Assembly (NCBI GenBank): GCA_910589075.1
Contig: CAJUSK010000031.1
Coordinates: 1 to 7,623 of the forward strand
Length of the DNA stretch: 7,623 bases
Source of the DNA: an uncultured Lachnospiraceae bacterium
GTDB lineage: Bacteria > Bacillota > Clostridia > Lachnospirales > Lachnospiraceae
Reading direction: 5' to 3'
Shown: one piece after another, positions 4,514 to 7,623 of the stretch
Layout of the letters: each line of letters begins with the position of its first letter
Numbering within the stretch: position 1 is the first letter of the stretch
The notes under the pieces: generated by a model
Told to the model about the DNA's origin: nothing
What the model saw: the letters and a program-made list of their open reading frames with translations, nothing else
Databases searched by the model: none
Program-made: the position numbers and the translations under genes

Positions 4514-5500
4514 ATGGAGAAGGATATGGGACAAGAGACGTCCCTGGAAATCAGAAAGCTGGAGGAAGATCTGTTTGTGGTCAGCTACAGAGGCGAGGAT
4601 GGCCTGACTGAATTTCTGAACCGGGGTGGCGCGTCCTCGGATGAAGAAGTGATCCGGTTCGTGCAGGATTGGTTGTCTTTGGAAGATACCTGTCTGCAGA
4701 TGCGGGAGAGCTCCTTTGGATGCAGCACCATTTCAGCCAGGGGTTCTCAGGGGAAAGCGCTGTTTGGAAGAAATTTTGACTGGAATCCCTGTGAAGCGTG
4801 GATTGTACAATCGGCGCCTGCCTGCGGATATGCTTCCATTTCCACAGTAAATATGGATTTCATCGGAGAAAACGGGGAGGCGGGCAGAGAGAAGCTGCCG
4901 GAAACAGTGCGTGTCATTGCCGCTTTATATGCCCCGCTGGATGGTATGAATGAAAAGGGACTTTGTGTATCCGTCAATATGATTCAGGATACAGATGGAA
5001 TCGGGCAGAAACGGGGCAAAACCAATCTTACCACCACCACAGCAATCCGCCTGTTGCTGAATCGTGCTGCAAATGTGGAAGAAGCGCTGGAACTGTTAGC
5101 GCAGTATGATCTGCATGGCTCTCTGGGCATGATGGTGCATTTTGCGCTGGCGGATGCAGAGGGGAACTGTGTTGTTGCCGAGTATATTGGGAATGAATTG
5201 ACAATTACCGAAACACCGATTGTCACCAATCATTATCTGGCGGCGGGTGAGAAATACGGGATTGGATCAGATGAATCAAAACTTCGTTTCGGCATTTTGG
5301 AAGAAACGATGAAGCGTCATAAAATGACGGATATGGAAGCGATCAGGGATGCGCTGTGCCGTGTGAGCAAAAGCAATTTTAATTCTTCTTTTGCCGCTAC
5401 GGAGTGGAGCATTGTATATAACCAGGACAGTGGGGAAGTCCGTTTTTATCACCGGGAAAATTATGATCATGTCTATCCTTTTACTGTGAAATACTCATAA
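4514..5500 (+). CDS. Linear amide C-N hydrolase (choloylglycine hydrolase / C45-like Ntn hydrolase)
   Basis: This 328-residue enzyme carries the Ntn-hydrolase signature FGCSTIS (68-74), in which Cys70 is the expected nucleophile, followed by GRNFDWNPC (85-93) with Asp89. GYASISTVNMDFIGE (105-119) and GLCVSVNMI (149-157) form the core sheet, VTNHY (237-241) supplies the conserved Asn239, and TEWSIVYN (297-304) is a late conserved strand. The family cleaves linear amide bonds in substrates such as penicillins, conjugated bile acids and N-acyl amino acids; the substrate cannot be read from the sequence. About 69 residues precede Cys70, so activity probably requires self-cleavage at Gly69-Cys70, as in C45-type acyltransferases; bile salt hydrolases proper have Cys at position 2. 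There is no clear signal peptide, so it is cytoplasmic. It lies 36 bp after the macrodomain gene, probably in the same operon. Start choice is uncertain (4514 or 4526). Confidence 0.87.
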   Translation: MEKDMGQETSLEIRKLEEDLFVVSYRGEDGLTEFLNRGGASSDEEVIRFVQDWLSLEDTCLQMRESSFGCSTISARGSQGKALFGRNFDWNPCEAWIVQSAPACGYASISTVNMDFIGENGEAGREKLPETVRVIAALYAPLDGMNEKGLCVSVNMIQDTDGIGQKRGKTNLTTTTAIRLLLNRAANVEEALELLAQYDLHGSLGMMVHFALADAEGNCVVAEYIGNELTITETPIVTNHYLAAGEKYGIGSDESKLRFGILEETMKRHKMTDMEAIRDALCRVSKSNFNSSFAATEWSIVYNQDSGEVRFYHRENYDHVYPFTVKYS

Positions 5501-5729
5501 TTATACCTGGGGTTCCTGTGCATCGGGGATGTTCTGCATGGACTGTTGCCGGTTTGCTCTGTTTTTCCAGGCGCTTCCCCTGATCTGCTGCGGTATTTCT
5601 TATCATCTGTCAATTTTTGCAATTCCTGTATTTTGGAATTTTCTGTATTCCATATGGCGCTTCCATGTGCATTTCTGCGGAAAATAGATCAGAGGATATA
5701 AATCTGACACACGGATGCTTTGAAGAAAT
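5501..5729. other. Convergent intergenic region with only a weak hairpin
   Basis: Between the two convergent stops I see no gene. AATTCC (5621-5626) and GGAATT (5635-5640) can form a 6-bp stem with an 8-nt loop, followed by TTCTG. This is a weak candidate terminator for the hydrolase gene. GGAAT at 5635 can alternatively pair with ATTCC at 5648-5652. Confidence 0.3.
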
Positions 5730-6707
5730 TTAAACCTGTTCTTCCGGATAGGAAAATCCCCAGGATTTTCTGATTTCTGTCATCATGGACATAACATCCA
5801 GGGTATAATCCAGGTGCATTGCGTTCGCGCTGCCGGATACAGCCTGCTCCATGTCCTGGATTTCATATCGTAAAGCATCCCCGGCCGTTCCGCATGCAAT
5901 GGTTTCCTGACGGTTGTTGTCCGTATATGTGACAACCGCCTGTGTGGCCCGCGGATAGTCGTAGATTTCCACATACCCTTTGTCAAAGGCAATCATTCCA
6001 CGTTTTGGCTGTTTTGCGTGGAGGGTAAGAGAAATGGAAGTCATTTCACCGGCCGGGTTCATCAACAGAATTCCCGCCTGTTCATCTACGCCGCTGGGCG
6101 CAAATTTTACCTGGGAAACAATCTGATCCGGCGTCTGGGACATAAACCAGCGGGCGAAGGAGAGGGCGTATACGCCAATATCCAGAAGGGCGCCGCCGGC
6201 CAGGGCGGGATTGAAAAAACGGTTGTTCATATCATAGCCTTTATAACTTCCAAAACTCATCTGAATCGTTTGCAGACTGCCGAACTGTCCGCTTTTCATA
6301 CATTCATACAGCTTTTTGTAGAGAGGCATATGATAAATGGTCATTGCTTCCGCCAGAATGACCTGCTGCCTGGCAGCAATTTCGTGGGCTTTTGCCAGTT
6401 CCTGTGCATTCAAAGTAATGGACTTTTCACAAAGGACATGTTTTCCGGCTTCCAATGCTTTATTCAAATACTGGCTGTGGGTATTGTGCGGTGTTGCAAT
6501 ATAAATAATATCCACGGCATCGTCTGTAAAGACATCCTCTATCGTCTGATAGACATTTGTGATTCCATATGTCCTGGCGAAAGCTGCGGCTTTTTCGTAG
6601 GTTCTGCCTGCAACGCCATAGAGTGTGCGGCCTTCTTTTTCCATTGCCTGTGCCAGTTGGCTGGCAATGGCGCCGCAACCTAAAGTGACCCAGTTATAAG
6701 TGCCCAT
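5730..6707 (-). CDS. Gfo/Idh/MocA-family NAD(P)-dependent oxidoreductase
   Basis: The 325-residue protein has a Rossmann fold at the N-terminus: TLGCGAIAS (8-16) is the GxGxxA dinucleotide-binding loop, GVAGR (31-35) follows, and DIIYIATPHNTH (66-77) is the usual strand and turn. KHVLCEKSITLN (89-100) holds the catalytic Lys95 in a CEKS form, where most relatives have EKP. GGALLDIGVYAL (171-182), with Asp176 and Tyr180, is the conserved segment at the active site, in the C-terminal domain that binds substrate. The full length is normal for the family. Relatives oxidise or reduce sugars, inositols, trans-dihydrodiols and similar polyols with NAD(P); the substrate cannot be told from sequence. 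GGGAGGG (complement of 6714-6720) lies six bases before the ATG. It has its own promoter, stands alone, and is convergent with the hydrolase gene. Confidence 0.93.
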   Translation of the reverse strand: MGTYNWVTLGCGAIASQLAQAMEKEGRTLYGVAGRTYEKAAAFARTYGITNVYQTIEDVFTDDAVDIIYIATPHNTHSQYLNKALEAGKHVLCEKSITLNAQELAKAHEIAARQQVILAEAMTIYHMPLYKKLYECMKSGQFGSLQTIQMSFGSYKGYDMNNRFFNPALAGGALLDIGVYALSFARWFMSQTPDQIVSQVKFAPSGVDEQAGILLMNPAGEMTSISLTLHAKQPKRGMIAFDKGYVEIYDYPRATQAVVTYTDNNRQETIACGTAGDALRYEIQDMEQAVSGSANAMHLDYTLDVMSMMTEIRKSWGFSYPEEQV

Positions 6708-6738
6708 TTTTCACCCTCCCGATTTTAAATTTATTTTT

Positions 6739-6749
6739 CATTATAGCAT
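6739..6749 (-). promoter_or_regulatory. Extended -10 promoter of the oxidoreductase gene
   Basis: On the minus strand the sequence reads ATGCTATAATG, a perfect extended -10 (TGCTATAAT) about 32 bp before the start codon. The -35 region is not close to consensus. The same 11-mer occurs at the two other promoters called in this window. Confidence 0.7.
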
Positions 6750-6799
6750 AAAAATGGTTTACATTCCATGATTTGTTGGTGCTTCCAGTTATTCGATGT

Positions 6800-6834
6800 A
6801 TTTCGGACAACATTTCGGACAGACTAATTTCGGG
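6800..6834 (+). repeat. Short direct repeats ATTTCGG
   Basis: ATTTCGGACA occurs at 6800-6809 and 6812-6821 (12-bp period), with a partial third copy ATTTCGGG at 6827-6834. They lie in the divergent space between the oxidoreductase promoter and the DUF3892 gene. They could be an operator or simply a short duplication. Confidence 0.45.
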
Positions 6835-6889
6835 TACTTGAAACTGTCAAATGTAAGTCCGCGCAGGCGGGCATGGGGTAGATTGATTT

Positions 6890-7195
6890 ATGGAAAACAG
6901 GATAAAAGATGCGGATGTATCCGCTTCTCTTGCCCGAAATACATTGGATGAAATCCCGCAGCCAAAATCGGATGCAAAAGAGATTGTAGGACTGGTAAAA
7001 CATGGAGGCAAAGTCGATGGATATCAGCTTTCCGATGGAGCCGTCGTCAGCAGAGAAGAAGGTGTGAGGATGGCAAAAGAAGGTGGTATCAGAGGTGTGG
7101 GTGTAGCGCATCGTAAAGACACGGAATACTTGAAATCCATTCCGGATGAAACGGAAAGCAATAATCTTTCCAATCTTCCTTCCATATCCGGCTGA
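6890..7195 (+). CDS. DUF3892 domain-containing small protein
   Basis: The 101-residue product contains a DUF3892 domain (PF13031) at about 33-97. Visible marks are GKVDGYQLSDGAVVSREEGV (40-59), where the family has a 'I..f.L.dG..v....Ai' pattern, then AKEGGIRGVGVA (62-73) and the ending ESNNLSNLPSI (89-99), which matches the usual '..DNL..LP.f' tail. The N-terminal 30 residues are polar and extend beyond the domain. It is a small soluble protein without signal or membrane segment. The family's role is unknown to me. The ribosome site is weak: GGGG at 6875-6878, eleven bases before the ATG. An intrinsic terminator begins 33 bp after the stop, so the gene is a single unit. No clear -35/-10 pair was seen upstream. 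Confidence 0.85.
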   Translation: MENRIKDADVSASLARNTLDEIPQPKSDAKEIVGLVKHGGKVDGYQLSDGAVVSREEGVRMAKEGGIRGVGVAHRKDTEYLKSIPDETESNNLSNLPSISG

Positions 7196-7228
7196 GAGGG
7201 ACAGATGGGATTTCTCTTAGGGTTTAGA

Positions 7229-7261
7229 AACAGAGCCTTCCTATAGTGGAGGCTTTGTTTT
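7229..7261 (+). terminator. Intrinsic terminator after the DUF3892 gene
   Basis: AACAGAGCCTTC (7229-7240) pairs with GGAGGCTTTGTT (7248-7259) over 12 bp, with two G-T wobbles, and a 7-nt loop CTATAGT. The 3' arm runs into a T-rich tail (TTTGTTTTA). Position and structure are those of a Rho-independent terminator. Confidence 0.85.
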
Positions 7262-7342
7262 ATGCCCTGTAATACAAAGTGTATAAGTGTCAACTTTGCC
7301 TGGCGACAAACAAGGATAGATTTTTAGATTGTCAGAAGTATA

Positions 7343-7371
7343 TTGAAAAAGATTTCTGCATATGCTATAAT
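7343..7371 (+). promoter_or_regulatory. Near-consensus promoter
   Basis: TTGAAA (7343-7348), a 17-bp spacer and TATAAT (7366-7371) with an extended TG (7363-7364) make this the best promoter in the window. Transcription would start near 7378. No protein gene follows before the hairpin at 7421-7450. Confidence 0.8.
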
Positions 7372-7377
7372 GCTTGT

Positions 7378-7466
7378 AGGCAAAAAGATGTAAGAAGTCC
7401 ACGTTGACGAAGAAACGAATCCCTCGACCGTACTGCAATACAGTCGAGGGCTTCTTCTTTTCTTTT
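7378..7466 (+). ncRNA. Candidate small RNA or orphan attenuator leader, about 90 nt
   Basis: From the predicted start near 7378 the transcript runs into a hairpin: CCCTCGAC (7421-7428) pairs perfectly with GTCGAGGG (7443-7450). After one mismatch, GTA (7430-7432) pairs with TAC (7439-7441) around the loop CTGCAA. A pyrimidine tail, CTTCTTCTTTTCTTTT (7451-7466), follows. GAAGAA (7409-7414) could also pair with TTCTTC (7452-7457), an alternative that would hide the tail. The only start codon seen early in it is an ATG followed directly by TAA (7388-7393). The exact ends are estimates. It may be an independent sRNA, or the leader of a gene displaced by the IS element downstream. I do not recognise an Rfam family. 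Confidence 0.55.
7421..7466 (+). terminator. Strong intrinsic terminator hairpin
   Basis: An 8-bp GC-rich perfect stem (7421-7428 with 7443-7450) plus three inner pairs is followed by a 16-nt pyrimidine tail with ten or more uridines. It ends the candidate small RNA. It may also shield the flanking IS element from incoming transcription. Confidence 0.8.
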
Positions 7467-7467
7467 A

Positions 7468-7487
7468 TAGTGGCAAAGCACCCACTA
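7468..7487. other. Inverted repeat beside the IS630 gene
   Basis: TAGTGG (7468-7473) and CCACTA (7482-7487) form a 6-bp stem with an 8-nt loop, 27 bp downstream of the transposase stop. It may be a weak terminator for the transposase or lie near the element's terminal repeat. The other end of the element is outside the window, so this cannot be settled. Confidence 0.35.
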
Positions 7488-7513
7488 GTACAGCATTGCT
7501 TAAATATCAGTGA

Positions 7514-7623
7514 TTAAATTGCTAATGGTATACCGGCATATGTCCACTTAAATGGATGTGCCGTAAGATTATATTGTTCAATAAAGCGCAGGATGCTTGC
7601 TTCCAGTTCCGCTATTGACAGGT
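7514..7623 (-). CDS. IS630-family transposase, C-terminal end (partial)
   Basis: On the minus strand the frame entering from the right edge encodes 35 residues before the TAA (complement of 7514-7516). RFIEQYNLTAHPFKWTYAG is the C-terminal signature I know from IS630-family transposases ('FI.YYN.T..KPFKWTY.GKPL'). It follows the DDE endonuclease domain, which lies outside the window. The visible end is intact, with a normal stop position just after the PLAI tail. The enzyme would cut and paste its own element at TA targets. The element's left boundary should lie between this stop and the hairpin at 7421-7466, but no terminal repeat can be confirmed from one end only. Confidence 0.75.
   Translation of the reverse strand, partial: LSIAELEASILRFIEQYNLTAHPFKWTYAGIPLAI

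Noticed and set aside
6018..6683. Plus-strand open frame of 221 codons
   Set aside because: It is antisense to the Gfo/Idh/MocA oxidoreductase, whose Rossmann and EKS motifs are clear on the other strand. The frame is Phe/Ile/Cys-rich with no recognisable domain.
7024..7293. Minus-strand frame of 89 codons opposite DUF3892
   Set aside because: It spans the clear terminator at 7229-7261 and is antisense to a recognisable domain; nothing supports it.
7241..7438. Minus-strand frame of 65 codons across the small-RNA region
   Set aside because: It starts inside the terminator hairpin loop, runs antisense to a consensus promoter and has no ribosome site or recognisable motif.
1..7623. tRNA or rRNA genes
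   Set aside because: No cloverleaf with a GGTTCRA-type arm and no conserved rRNA segment was seen on either strand by eye.

Overview
The window looks like a piece of accessory chromosome from a low-to-mid G+C Gram-positive bacterium. Clostridia, probably Lachnospiraceae, is the best guess. The grounds are strong purine-rich Shine-Dalgarno sites (AAAGGAG, AGAGGAG, GGGAGGG), extended -10 promoters (TGCTATAAT), U-tailed intrinsic terminators, and the protein families present (DUF1016/YhcG, DUF4303-like, DUF3892, SseB-macrodomain fusion, linear amide C-N hydrolase). The taxonomic call is inference; no rRNA or other marker gene is present.

Layout. 1-231 is the 3' end of a DUF1016/YhcG-type nuclease gene. 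232-530 has no secure gene but holds a perfect 18-bp palindrome, a 12-bp-stem hairpin and a doubtful 44-codon ORF. 531-1004 encodes a two-helix membrane protein with a possible PH-like C-terminus. 1005-1367 holds an inverted repeat, a possible minus-strand cysteine-rich small ORF and a good extended -10 promoter. 1368-1844 (DUF4303-like) and 1877-2389 (GNAT acetyltransferase) follow that promoter. 2498-3190 is a membrane-anchored protein of unknown function.

3161-3457 is a tandem array of nine 31- or 34-nt units. It begins inside the last codons of the 2498-3190 gene and fills the space before the next one. From 3286 onward each 34-nt unit splits into two 17-nt steps, and every step is a six-codon ORF whose stop overlaps the next start as ATGA. 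The last link is a 33-codon ORF that overlaps the start of the macrodomain gene in the same way. This is the most unusual thing in the window.

3503-4477 encodes an SseB-like domain fused to an ADP-ribose-binding macrodomain. 4514-5500 encodes a linear amide C-N hydrolase (Ntn-hydrolase fold) with a likely self-cleaved N-terminal segment. No promoter stands out between 2498 and 5500, so these three genes may be one operon.

5730-6707 (minus strand) is a Gfo/Idh/MocA-type NAD(P)-dependent oxidoreductase with its own promoter, convergent with the hydrolase gene. 6890-7195 is a small DUF3892 protein followed by a clear intrinsic terminator. 7343-7466 is a consensus promoter followed within about 100 nt by a very stable terminator hairpin, with no gene between: a small RNA or an orphaned attenuator. 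The window ends in the C-terminus of a minus-strand IS630-family transposase (7514-7623), so the right edge is a mobile element.
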